Of a stretch of DNA of 36,644 bases, positions 24,231 through 31,749 are shown piece after piece. Origin of the DNA: Streptomyces triticisoli (lineage in GTDB: Bacteria; Actinomycetota; Actinomycetes; Streptomycetales; Streptomycetaceae). A program made the translations under genes and the position numbers. The DNA is taken from assembly GCF_003270085.1 (NCBI RefSeq), contig NZ_QFDQ01000099.1, positions 1 through 36,644 of the forward strand. Reading direction: 5' to 3'. The notes beneath the pieces were generated by a model. It was given only the letters and a program-made list of their open reading frames with translations. It searched no databases and was not told where the DNA came from. The stretch's first letter is position 1. The number at the start of each line of letters is the position of its first letter.

Positions 24231-25232
24231 CTACATCGCCGCCAGGATGTCCACCGAGAAGACCAGCGTGGAGTCCTTCTTGATGTCGCTGCCGGGGGGC
24301 GGGTTGTCGCCGTAGCCCAGGGACGGCGGGACGACGACCAGGACCCGGCTGCCGACCTTCTTGCCGGTCAGGCCCTCGGCCCAGCCCTTGACGACCTGCT
24401 GCAGGGAGAACGAGGCCAGGGTGTCCCTCTGGTACGTGGAGTCGAACTCCTTGCCGCCGTCCCACAGCACGCCCTTGTACTGGACGAGCACGGTGCTCTC
24501 CGCCTTGACCACGGGGCCGTCGCCCTCGATGACGTAGTCGGCCACCAGCTTCTTGGGCGCGGCGGCCTTGGGGACGGTGATGGACGGGGCCGCGCCGTCG
24601 GTGTTGGTGCCCACCTCGGGCAGGCCGGCGTTGTTCTGCGGAACCGTCCTGCCCTGGGCCGAGCTCTTGGAGTTGAAGGTGTTCTGCACGTCCACGACGA
24701 AGACCAGCGTGTCGGTGCCCTTGATGCCCGCCTGCGCGTTGCCCTGCGTGCCGTACCCCCAGGTGGGCGGCACGGAGAACTCGACGCGGCTGCCGACCTT
24801 CTTACCCTCCAGGGCGTAGCGCCAGCCGTCGATGATCGTGCCCTGGGACAGCTGGATGATCAGCGGAGCCTTGCGGTCGTAGGAGTTGTCGAAGATCTTT
24901 CCCGTGTCCCAGATCTGGCCCAGGTAGTGCGCCTGGACATAGTCGTTCTCCGCGATCGTCCGGCCACCGCCCGCGATCACCGTCTTGACGGCGATGTCCT
25001 TCGAGGGGGCGCCGCTGCCCTTGGCGACGGTCGGTTTCTCGCCGAACTTCGTGCCCGCGGTGATCTCCGGCAGCGGCCCGGAGACGATCTTCGGTGACGG
25101 CGCGGAGGACGGGACCGAGGCGGAGGGCGACGGGCTCTCGCTGGCCTTGCTCGAACCGGACTTGTCGTTGCCGCAGGCGGCCAGCGTGACAAGTCCCGCG
25201 GGTACGGACAGAAGAAGTGAGCGTCGGCGCAC
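24231..25232 (-). CDS. Secreted lipoprotein with two FKBP domains
   Basis: A 333-residue exported prolyl isomerase. The signal peptide MRRRSLLLSVPAGLVTLAAC ends in a lipobox with Cys20 as the lipid anchor, and its RRRSLLL start resembles a Tat signal. A Ser/Pro-rich linker (about 22-50) follows. Two FKBP domains come next: about 85-185 (AHYLGQIWDTGKIFDNSYDR, SVPPTWGYGTQG) and about 225-333 (VQYKGVLWDGGKEFDSTYQR, VPPSLGYGDN). It should assist folding of proteins outside the membrane. The start is GTG 25232 with a GAGG site. It lies downstream of pafA on the same strand, after a terminator hairpin. Confidence 0.92.
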   Translation of the reverse strand: MRRRSLLLSVPAGLVTLAACGNDKSGSSKASESPSPSASVPSSAPSPKIVSGPLPEITAGTKFGEKPTVAKGSGAPSKDIAVKTVIAGGGRTIAENDYVQAHYLGQIWDTGKIFDNSYDRKAPLIIQLSQGTIIDGWRYALEGKKVGSRVEFSVPPTWGYGTQGNAQAGIKGTDTLVFVVDVQNTFNSKSSAQGRTVPQNNAGLPEVGTNTDGAAPSITVPKAAAPKKLVADYVIEGDGPVVKAESTVLVQYKGVLWDGGKEFDSTYQRDTLASFSLQQVVKGWAEGLTGKKVGSRVLVVVPPSLGYGDNPPPGSDIKKDSTLVFSVDILAAM

Positions 25233-25295
25233 GGTGGGGGCCTCGTAATCGGTCGATCTTGTTGATGGCGTGCGCGCAACTCTACGTCGTGAGAA

Positions 25296-25324
25296 GGGCG
25301 CCGTACCTGAAACGTACGGCGCCC
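25296..25324 (-). terminator. Hairpin terminator of pafA
   Basis: GGGCGCCGTAC (25296-25306) pairs perfectly with GTACGGCGCCC (25314-25324) around 7 nt, about 50 nt past the pafA stop on the minus strand. Confidence 0.75.
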
Positions 25325-25374
25325 GTGTGGCGTTCCGGCCTTTCGTGCGGAACCGGCGCCCCGGTCCGCCCCGC

Positions 25375-26736
25375 TCACATTCCGGCGATCAGCTTCTCCA
25401 CCCGGTCGTCCACCGAACGGAACGGGTCCTTGCACAACACCGTCCGCTGCGCCTGGTCGTTGAGCTTCAGGTGCACCCAGTCGACGGTGAAGTCCCTGCG
25501 CTGTTCCTGCGCCCGCCGGATGAAGTCGCCGCGCAGCCGGGCCCGAGTGGTCTGCGGGGGGACCGACTTGGCTTCGAAGATCTTCAAGTCGTTGCAGATC
25601 CGGGCGGCTTGGCCCCTCTTCTCCAGCAGGTAGTACAGGCCACGACGACGGTGGATGTCGTGGTAGGCGAGGTCTATCTGGGCGACCCGCGGATGCGACA
25701 TGGTCATGTTGTGCTTGGCCCGGTACCGCTCGATGAGCTTGTACTTCATCACCCAGTCGATCTCGGTGCCGATCCGGTCGAGGTCCTCGGCCTCGATCGC
25801 GTCCAGCGTGCGGCCCCACAGCTCCAGCACCTGCTCCACCGTGCCGGTGCGGATGCCGCGCCGTTCGCAGAAGTCCACCGCCTTCTCGTAGTACTCCCGC
25901 TGCACCTCCAGCGCCGAGGCCTCCCGGCCGCTGGCCAGGCGCACCTTGCGGCGGCCCGTGATGTCGTGGCTGACCTCGCGGATCGCCCGGATCGGGTTCT
26001 CCAGGGTCAGGTCGCGCATCACCGTGCCCGCCTCGATCATGCGCAGCACCAGGTCGGTCGCGCCGACCTTCAGCAGCATCGTCGTCTCGGACATGTTGGA
26101 GTCGCCCACGATGACGTGCAGCCGGCGGTAGCGCTCGGCGTCCGCGTGCGGCTCGTCACGCGTGTTGATGATGGGCCGCGAACGGGTGGTCGCCGAGGAG
26201 ACGCCCTCCCAGATGTGCTCGGCCCGCTGGCTCACGCAGTACACGGCCCCGCGGGGGGTCTGCAGAACCTTTCCCGCACCGCAGAGCAGCTGGCGCGTGA
26301 CCAGGAACGGGATGAGGATGTCCGCGAGCCGCGAGAACTCCCCGTGCCGTGCCACCAGATAGTTCTCGTGGCAACCGTAGGAGTTGCCCGCCGAGTCGGT
26401 GTTGTTCTTGAAGAGGTAGACGTCGCCCGCGATTCCCTCCTCGTGCAGGCGTCGCTCCGCGTCTACCTGGAGTCCTTCCAGAATGCGCTCTCCGGCCTTG
26501 TCGTGGGTGACCAGTTCGATCACATTGTCACATTCGGGTGTCGCGTATTCCGGATGTGACCCCACGTCGAGATAGAGCCGGGCGCCGTTTCGCAGAAAAA
26601 CATTGCTGCTTCGGCCCCATGACACGACACGGCGGAAAAGGTACCGCGCCACCTCGTCAGGAGACAGGCGCCGCTGTCCCCTGAACGTGCACGTGACGCC
26701 GTACTCGTTCTCCAGCCCGAAAATGCGGCGGTCCAT
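25375..26736 (-). CDS. pafA: Pup-protein ligase PafA
   Basis: A 453-residue carboxylate-amine ligase of the glutamine-synthetase-like Pup ligase family. The N-terminal motif GLENEYG carries Glu9 for the metal-ATP site, and [16 protein letters not shown] carries the catalytic Asp57. PafA uses ATP to phosphorylate the C-terminal Glu of Pup and then joins it to lysines of target proteins. The C-terminal domain (about 380-453) is the PafA type, without the Dop loop. ATG 26736 lies 6 nt after a TAAGGT box, so a leaderless transcript is likely; it sits 9 nt downstream of the MFS gene, so read-through is also possible. Confidence 0.96.
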   Translation of the reverse strand: MDRRIFGLENEYGVTCTFRGQRRLSPDEVARYLFRRVVSWGRSSNVFLRNGARLYLDVGSHPEYATPECDNVIELVTHDKAGERILEGLQVDAERRLHEEGIAGDVYLFKNNTDSAGNSYGCHENYLVARHGEFSRLADILIPFLVTRQLLCGAGKVLQTPRGAVYCVSQRAEHIWEGVSSATTRSRPIINTRDEPHADAERYRRLHVIVGDSNMSETTMLLKVGATDLVLRMIEAGTVMRDLTLENPIRAIREVSHDITGRRKVRLASGREASALEVQREYYEKAVDFCERRGIRTGTVEQVLELWGRTLDAIEAEDLDRIGTEIDWVMKYKLIERYRAKHNMTMSHPRVAQIDLAYHDIHRRRGLYYLLEKRGQAARICNDLKIFEAKSVPPQTTRARLRGDFIRRAQEQRRDFTVDWVHLKLNDQAQRTVLCKDPFRSVDDRVEKLIAGM

Positions 26737-26742
26737 GCATGA

Positions 26743-26770
26743 ACCTTACGCCCGATCCTCGGAACTCAAA
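26743..26770 (-). promoter_or_regulatory. Candidate leaderless promoter of pafA
   Basis: Minus-strand -35 TTTGAG (26770-26765), a 16-bp spacer, and -10 TAAGGT (26748-26743), 6 nt before the ATG. The first three bases of the -10 are the stop codon of the MFS gene. Confidence 0.55.
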
Positions 26771-28014
26771 CGGGGTTCGAGAGCACGATTTGGATCATTT
26801 TCCGATGAAGCCGCAACCACCGCCCGCCCCACGGGAGCTGAAAGGACCCGTCCGGTGGCCAGCAGCACCAGCAGCGACACGGCCCCCGCGGCACCCGGCA
26901 CCGCGAAGCCCCACAGCGCGCCGCCCGCCTGGACCACCGGGCCCGCGAGCCCCGTTCCGACCGACGCTCCCACGGTGAACGTCGTCACCAGCCACGAGAA
27001 CGCCTCCGTCACCGTCCCGGCCGGAGCGTGCCGGTCCACGATGACGAACGCACAGGCGATGCACGGCGCGAGGAACACCCCGGACACCATCGCCAGCAGC
27101 ACCATCGCCACCACGCCCGGCATCAGCGTCAGCGGCAGATAACAGACCGCCAGAAGAGCCACCAGCACCCGCAGTCGCCGCTCGGGCACACCGCTCCACT
27201 GCCGCGCCCCGTAGACCGCACCGCCCACCAGCGCGCCCAGCCCCAGCCCGGCCATCAGCCAGCCGTACACCGCGTCACCGCCGTGCTCGTCGGCGTACGG
27301 CACCGCCGCCACCGTGATCGAGCCCAGCGCGACCCCCACGAAGAGGAACGCGCCGAGCAGCGCCAGCAGCCCCGGCGAGCGCAGCGCGCCCAGCCAGTGC
27401 GCCTCCCGCGGTGCCGAGCGCCACGCGCGCGAGGGCGGCGAACAGACCACGGACAGCGCGCCCAGCACCCCGAGGACGTTCAGCACCACCAGTGCCACCT
27501 GCGCCGACCACAGCGACACGCACAGGGTCACCAGCAACGGGCCGACGGTGAACATGACTTCCTGCGCCACGGCGTCCATGGCGTACGCCGTGTGCACCTG
27601 GTCCTCCCGGCGCAGCACGGAGGGCCACAGGGCGCGCAGACCGCCTTCCAGGGGCGGTGTGAAGAGTCCGGCGGCCGCCACGGCGGTGGCGGCGAGAGCG
27701 GTCGGCTCGATGCCGGTCAGGGCGAAGGCGGTCATCGCCAGGGCCGCCGCGAGCGCGGCCGGCAACTGGACGCGGGGCTGCCCGTGCAGGTCCACCATGC
27801 GTCCGAGCAGCGGCTGGCCCACGGCGTTGGCCACGCCGTACACCGCCGCCAGCGCCCCCGCCAGGCTGTACGTGCCGCCTTCCGCGCGCACGAACAGCAG
27901 GATCGCGATCGCCCCGGTCGCGTTGGGCAGCCGCCCCACGAGCGTGCCGGCCAGCAGCCGGGCGGCGTGCCGCGCCCGGAGAATCTCCAGGTATCCCGCG
28001 AATCCCGCGGCCAT
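26746..28014 (-). CDS. MFS transporter
   Basis: A 422-residue major facilitator with about 12 membrane helices and a cytoplasmic loop near residues 195-215 (PPSRAWRSAPREA). LLGRMVDLHGQPR after the second helix pair stands in for the usual motif A. It is probably an exporter of a small molecule; the substrate is unknown. I chose ATG 28014 (MAAGFAGYLEILR) because the longer frame to 28095 would run through a palindromic operator and adds a non-membrane leader. It is divergent from the LacI gene, which likely controls it, and its TAA stop is 9 nt before pafA. Confidence 0.85.
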   Translation of the reverse strand: MAAGFAGYLEILRARHAARLLAGTLVGRLPNATGAIAILLFVRAEGGTYSLAGALAAVYGVANAVGQPLLGRMVDLHGQPRVQLPAALAAALAMTAFALTGIEPTALAATAVAAAGLFTPPLEGGLRALWPSVLRREDQVHTAYAMDAVAQEVMFTVGPLLVTLCVSLWSAQVALVVLNVLGVLGALSVVCSPPSRAWRSAPREAHWLGALRSPGLLALLGAFLFVGVALGSITVAAVPYADEHGGDAVYGWLMAGLGLGALVGGAVYGARQWSGVPERRLRVLVALLAVCYLPLTLMPGVVAMVLLAMVSGVFLAPCIACAFVIVDRHAPAGTVTEAFSWLVTTFTVGASVGTGLAGPVVQAGGALWGFAVPGAAGAVSLLVLLATGRVLSAPVGRAVVAASSENDPNRALEPRLSSEDRA

Positions 28015-28064
28015 CGCCCTGCCTTCCGTCGACTTGCCCGAGGCGCTGGAGCAACCTCCGGTGT

Positions 28065-28091
28065 TACGTATAACGTGCTCGGTCATACGTA
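28065..28091. promoter_or_regulatory. Palindromic operator between the MFS and LacI genes
   Basis: TACGTAT (28065-28071) and ATACGTA (28085-28091) are perfect arms with a 13-nt spacer in the divergent promoter region. It is AT-rich against the background. It probably binds the LacI protein encoded next to it, although the wide spacer is not the usual 16-18-bp LacI site. Confidence 0.55.
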
Positions 28092-28149
28092 CCATGTGCG
28101 CTGTTCACCGGTCCAGACGACCGGCAGCGAGCCGGAGGCGAACGAGCGG

Positions 28150-29187
28150 ATGAAGAGGAGCAGCCCCGCGGTGGCACGAAGCAGCACGCGCCCCACCAGC
28201 CGTGACGTCGCCCAGGCCGCGGGGGTCTCCCAGGCCGCCGTCTCCCTCGTCCTCGGCGACAAGTGGCGCGGCCGGGTGGCCGAGGCGACCGCCGAACGGG
28301 TGAGGCAGGCCGCCCGGGAACTCGGCTACCGGCCCAACCTGGCCGCCCGCAACCTGCGCCTGGGCCGCACCCGGACCGTGCTCCTCGTCGTCCCGGCCCT
28401 GACCACCGAGTTCTTCGCCGGGGTCTACACCGGGGCCGCCCGCGTCGCCGCCGAGCACGGCTTCGGCGTCGTGCTGTACCCCTCCCCCGAGGGCATCGGC
28501 CCGGCGAAGAACCCCTTCGCCTCCGCCCAGGCCGCCCTGGACGGCGTCATCGCCTCCTCCATGGCCGCCGACGCCCTCACCGCGATCCGCGGCGACCGGC
28601 TGCCGCTGGTCATGCTGGACAGCGACCCCGAGGGCAGCCCGGGCGCCGCCACCGTCAACCTGGACATCGCGGACGGCATCCGCCAGGTCGCCGGCCACCT
28701 GCTGGGCCTGGGCCACCGGAGATTCCTGCACCTCGCGGCGGACGTGGCCTCCTGGACCTTCGAGGTACGGGCCCGGGAGCTCGCGGCGCGTGCGGGCGCC
28801 GTGCCCGGCACCTCGGTGCGCACCGTCCGCTCCCCCCTCTCCTTCGAGGACGCCCGGGCCGCCACCGAGGCCGCGCTCGGCACCCCCGGCCCGCGGCCCA
28901 CCGCACTGGTGTGCGACGACGACAAGCTGGCCGCCGGCGCCTACAAGGCCCTGCGCCGCCTCGGGCTGCGCGTGCCCGACGACATCTCCGTCACCGGCCT
29001 GGACGACCTCGCCCTCGCCACCGCCATCGACCCCGAGCTGACCACCGTACGGCTGGACGCGGAGCTCTTCGGCGAACGGGGCATGCACGCCCTCCTCGCC
29101 GTCCTGGAGGGCCGCACACCCCAGGGCGGTGACATTCCCGTGGAACTGGTCGTACGGGGCTCCACAGCACCACCGGGCGCCTCCTGA
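28150..29187 (+). CDS. LacI family transcriptional regulator
   Basis: A 345-residue LacI/GalR regulator. The DNA-binding domain at about 16-65 has [21 protein letters not shown] followed by the hinge helix region [15 protein letters not shown]. The periplasmic-binding-like sensor domain covers about 75-335 ([66 protein letters not shown]). The ligand may be a sugar or a substrate of the divergent MFS protein. ATG 28150 follows GGAGG at 11 nt; GTG 28171 after AAGAGGAG is an alternative. A strong hairpin follows the stop and also serves the convergent proteasome operon. Confidence 0.9.
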   Translation: MKRSSPAVARSSTRPTSRDVAQAAGVSQAAVSLVLGDKWRGRVAEATAERVRQAARELGYRPNLAARNLRLGRTRTVLLVVPALTTEFFAGVYTGAARVAAEHGFGVVLYPSPEGIGPAKNPFASAQAALDGVIASSMAADALTAIRGDRLPLVMLDSDPEGSPGAATVNLDIADGIRQVAGHLLGLGHRRFLHLAADVASWTFEVRARELAARAGAVPGTSVRTVRSPLSFEDARAATEAALGTPGPRPTALVCDDDKLAAGAYKALRRLGLRVPDDISVTGLDDLALATAIDPELTTVRLDAELFGERGMHALLAVLEGRTPQGGDIPVELVVRGSTAPPGAS

Positions 29188-30008
29188 GACGCCCGGGTGC
29201 CCCGGCCGTTCCGTCGGCCGGGGCACCCGGGAGCGGGGCAGTGGCCCGGGGCTACTTCTCCTCCCTCGGAGCCCTCCTCCTCGGAGCCCTCCGCCTCCGT
29301 CGCGGCGCCGTCGGCCTGCAGCAGCCGCTGGAGCCGGCGGCCCACGATCCGCTTGAACTTGCGCTTCTGCGGGCGCGTACGGTCCAGCACCGCCACCTCC
29401 AGGCGCTCGGCGGGGATCTCCCGCTCGCTGCCGTTGGTGTCGCGGGACAGGGCCTGCACGGCCAGCTTCAGCGCCTCCGCCAGGGACATGCCGTCCCGGT
29501 GGCGCTGGTCCAGGTAGCCGCTGATCTGCTCGGCGTTGCCGCCGACCGCGACCGAGCCGTGCTCGTCCACGATCGACCCGTCGTGCGGCAGCCGGTAGAT
29601 CTGGTCGCCCTCCGGGGTCTCCCCCACCTCGGCGACCACCAGCTCCACCTCGTACGGCTTCTCCGCGGCGCTGGAGAAGATCGTGCCCAGGGTCTGGGCG
29701 TAGACGTTCGCCAGGCCGCGGGCGGTCACGTCGTCCCGGTCGTAGGTGTAACCGCGCAGGTCGGCGTAGCGGACGCCGCCGATGCGCAGGTTCTCGTACT
29801 CGTTGTACTTGCCGGCGGCCGCGAACCCGATCCGGTCGTAGATCTCGCTGAACTTGTGCAGCGCGCGGGACGGATTCTCACCGACGAACACGATTCCGTC
29901 GGTGTACTGCAGCACGACCAGGCTGCGGCCACGGGCGATGCCCTTGCGGGCGTACTCCGCCCGGTCGGCCATGGCCTGTTGAGGTGAGACATAGAACGGC
30001 GTCGACAC
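28941..30008 (-). CDS. prcA: 20S proteasome alpha subunit PrcA, 3' end frameshifted and extended
   Basis: As read, the frame gives 355 residues; the family is near 250. Residues 1-235 are a normal actinobacterial alpha subunit: [20 protein letters not shown] (gate and H0 region), [20 protein letters not shown], and a Lys/Arg-rich C-terminal helix. The alpha rings gate the PrcB chamber and dock Arc. After the acidic tail ([15 protein letters not shown]) the frame shifts into about 100 low-complexity residues read antisense to the LacI gene and through a 17-bp terminator. Dropping one G at 29263-29265 restores a stop at 29254-29252 and a 251-residue protein. GTG 30008 is 61 nt after the prcB stop, with AAGGGA upstream. 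I expect function is kept because the fold is complete, or the change is a sequencing error. Confidence 0.85.
   Translation of the reverse strand: MSTPFYVSPQQAMADRAEYARKGIARGRSLVVLQYTDGIVFVGENPSRALHKFSEIYDRIGFAAAGKYNEYENLRIGGVRYADLRGYTYDRDDVTARGLANVYAQTLGTIFSSAAEKPYEVELVVAEVGETPEGDQIYRLPHDGSIVDEHGSVAVGGNAEQISGYLDQRHRDGMSLAEALKLAVQALSRDTNGSEREIPAERLEVAVLDRTRPQKRKFKRIVGRRLQRLLQADGAATEAEGSEEEGSEGGEVAPGHCPAPGCPGRRNGRGTRASQEAPGGAVEPRTTSSTGMSPPWGVRPSRTARRACMPRSPKSSASSRTVVSSGSMAVARARSSRPVTEMSSGTRSPRRRRAL
29192..29231. terminator. Bidirectional hairpin between lacI and prcA
   Basis: A perfect 17-bp stem, 29192-29208 with 29215-29231, has a 6-nt loop, 5 nt after the LacI stop. It also lies about 20 nt past the predicted original prcA stop (29252) on the minus strand. 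Confidence 0.85.
29252..29292 (-). other. Duplicated acidic-tail segment with one-base insertion in prcA
   Basis: On the minus strand GAGGGCTCCGAGG occurs twice in tandem; copy one continues AGGAG and copy two continues GAGGAG, with one extra G (CCC at 29263-29265 on the plus strand). Without it the frame reads [12 protein letters not shown] and stops at TAG 29254-29252. Confidence 0.75.
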
Positions 30009-30069
30009 CGGTTATCCGTCCCTTTCTGTCGAAGTCACTGGATCACCCTGGAGAAGAACCGGCCGCCGG

Positions 30070-30915
30070 CTACAGCAGCGCGGCCCGCGGGCCGTCGGGC
30101 TGCTCCAGCCGCCGCTGCAGCACCGAGCGAGAGATCTCGGAGGACTCTTCCTCGGTGAGCCGGCGGAAGCCGTCCTCGGTGATCACGGTGACGATCGGAT
30201 AGATCCGGCGGGCGACATCGGGACCACCGGTCGCCGAGTCGTCGTCTGCCGCGTCGTACAGGGCCTGCACCACCAGCGTGGTGGCGTCGGCCTCGGTCAG
30301 GTCCTCGCGGTAGAGCTTCTTCATGGCGCCGCGCGCGAAGATCGAGCCGGAACCGGTGGCCGCGAAGCCGTGCTCCTCGGACCGGCCGCCGGTGACGTCG
30401 TAGGAGAAGATCCGGCCCTTCTCCCGGTCCAGGTCGTACCCCGCGAAGAGCGGGACCACGGCCAGGCCCTGCATGGCCATGCCCAGGTTGGAGCGGATCA
30501 TGGTCGACAGCCGGTTCGCCTTGCCCTCCAGCGACAGCTGCGTCCCCTCGACCTTCTCGAAGTGCTCCAGCTCCAGCTGGAACAGCTTCACCATCTCCAC
30601 GGCGAGACCCGCCGTGCCGGCGATCCCCACGGCCGAGTACTCGTCCGCCGGGAACACCTTCTCGATGTCCCGCTGCGCGATGACGTTCCCCATGGTCGCC
30701 CGCCGGTCACCGGCCAGCACGACGCCCCCCGGGAAGGACACCGCCACGATCGTCGTCCCGTGCGGCGCCTCGACCACCCCCTGGGTCGGCGGCAGCTGCC
30801 GCTTGCCCGGCAGCAGCTCCGGCTGGTGCTCGGCGAGGAAGTCCATGAAGGAGGAGGACCCAGGCGTCAGGAAGGCAGCTGGTAGACGCCCGGTGCTACG
30901 AGTGTTGGCTTCCAC
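30070..30915 (-). CDS. prcB: 20S proteasome beta subunit PrcB
   Basis: A 281-residue beta subunit made as a precursor. The propeptide is residues 1-53, cleaved before Thr54 in [10 protein letters not shown], which becomes the catalytic nucleophile. The other active-site residues are present: Asp70 (AGDRRAT, D17 of the mature chain) and Lys86 (RDIEK, K33). [15 protein letters not shown] is the later family motif. Two rings of seven form the protease chamber between PrcA rings. GTG 30915 follows an AAGGA site; the frame upstream belongs to the endonuclease-VII-like gene, whose end overlaps prcB by 49 nt. The order endonuclease-like, prcB, prcA looks like one operon. Confidence 0.96.
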   Translation of the reverse strand: MEANTRSTGRLPAAFLTPGSSSFMDFLAEHQPELLPGKRQLPPTQGVVEAPHGTTIVAVSFPGGVVLAGDRRATMGNVIAQRDIEKVFPADEYSAVGIAGTAGLAVEMVKLFQLELEHFEKVEGTQLSLEGKANRLSTMIRSNLGMAMQGLAVVPLFAGYDLDREKGRIFSYDVTGGRSEEHGFAATGSGSIFARGAMKKLYREDLTEADATTLVVQALYDAADDDSATGGPDVARRIYPIVTVITEDGFRRLTEEESSEISRSVLQRRLEQPDGPRAALL

Positions 30916-31322
30916 ACGTTTCCTTCCACGTATGCGGCCGCTCGCCTTATGACGTCGGGCCGATCCTTGAACTGCCCCAGCGCGGCGTCGCAGCTGAAGC
31001 ACAGTACGCCACGGACCCTACCCGTCTCGTGGCAGTGATCCACATGTGCCGGCGGAGCCGGCAAACAGATGCAGCAGACGCCTCGCTGCGAAGCGACCAG
31101 CATGTCGCGCTCGGCTTCCGTGATGCCGTACCGGCGCTTCACGCGAACCGGCTTTCCCATGGCCTCCCGGCGACGCCGGGAGTGCGCGGCGCTGTGTTCC
31201 GCCACGCACTCCCGGCACCGCACTCGGAGGCCGTCGCGTCGGTTCTTGTCCCGCGCGAAAGCGGTGAGCGGCAGTTCTCTCCTGCAGCGCGCGCACCGCT
31301 TCTCCGACGTTTCCGCAACCAT
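30867..31322 (-). CDS. Endonuclease VII-like zinc HNH protein in the proteasome operon
   Basis: A 151-residue protein. Residues 83-120 match T4 endonuclease VII: zinc pair Cys83/84-Cys86, catalytic-type Asp95-His96 (HVDHCHETG), RGVLC, and the second pair Cys108-x2-Cys111 followed by [10 protein letters not shown]4 endonuclease VII has Asn62 directly after the last Cys; here that residue is Asp112. An extra N-terminal zinc motif is likely (Cys10-x2-Cys13, Cys36-x2-Cys39), followed by a basic stretch ([19 protein letters not shown]). It may bind branched DNA with weak or no cleavage. It starts 44 nt after pup and overlaps prcB by 49 nt, so it belongs to the proteasome operon. Confidence 0.85.
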   Translation of the reverse strand: MVAETSEKRCARCRRELPLTAFARDKNRRDGLRVRCRECVAEHSAAHSRRRREAMGKPVRVKRRYGITEAERDMLVASQRGVCCICLPAPPAHVDHCHETGRVRGVLCFSCDAALGQFKDRPDVIRRAAAYVEGNVWKPTLVAPGVYQLPS

Positions 31323-31366
31323 CCCCCCGAGACCTTCGATCTGAAGGCGATCGCCCCGAAACGTCT

Positions 31367-31585
31367 TTACTCTCCGCCCTTCTGGACGAAACTCCGAACG
31401 AAATCCTCGGCGTTGGACTCGAGCACATCATCGATTTCGTCGAGGACGTCGTCCACGTCGTCGCTCAGCTTCTCGTGGCGTTCCTTGAGTTCTTCCGCGG
31501 CCTGTGCGTCCTGGGCCTGCTCCTCGATCTCCTCGGTGGAGCGCGTGGCCTTCTGCTGCCCGCCGCCGGTGTCCTTCGTTGCCAT
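31367..31585 (-). CDS. pup: Prokaryotic ubiquitin-like protein Pup
   Basis: A 72-residue Pup. It begins [11 protein letters not shown], is rich in Glu and Asp, is mostly disordered, and ends [11 protein letters not shown]. The segment about 25-58 forms the coiled helix that binds the Arc N-terminal coils. The last residue is already Glu, so it can be joined to lysines by PafA without prior deamidation. ATG 31585 is chosen over the in-frame GTG at 31594 because GGTGAGG fits the ATG. It lies 164 bp after dop, behind a promoter of its own, and 44 nt before the endonuclease-VII-like gene. Confidence 0.96.
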   Translation of the reverse strand: MATKDTGGGQQKATRSTEEIEEQAQDAQAAEELKERHEKLSDDVDDVLDEIDDVLESNAEDFVRSFVQKGGE

Positions 31586-31621
31586 AACCCTCACCCCGCT
31601 CAGTTCGCCCTACATGACCAG

Positions 31622-31644
31622 ACCCTACAAGCCGGGTCCGACAT
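31622..31644 (-). promoter_or_regulatory. pup promoter with PafBC-like core
   Basis: On the minus strand ATGTCGGAC (31644-31636), 8 nt, then TAGGGT (31627-31622) keeps TGTCR and the exact spacing of tTGTCRgtg-N8-TAnnnT, but not the gtg triplet. The predicted start site is about 30 nt before the pup ATG. Confidence 0.45.
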
Positions 31645-31749
31645 CGGCCCCGCAGTTTCTCCGACGTGCGAGGGCCACCTCGATGATTCCCGCACCTGGG
31701 GATTTCCACCCTGGGCGGCCTGCCTGATCCGGTGTCCGTTCGTGTTCGC

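Noticed and set aside
28941..29251. The last 100 residues of the prcA frame as a genuine new domain
   Set aside because: Composition is that of an antisense shadow of the LacI gene, and it runs through a strong terminator; a one-base insertion explains it.
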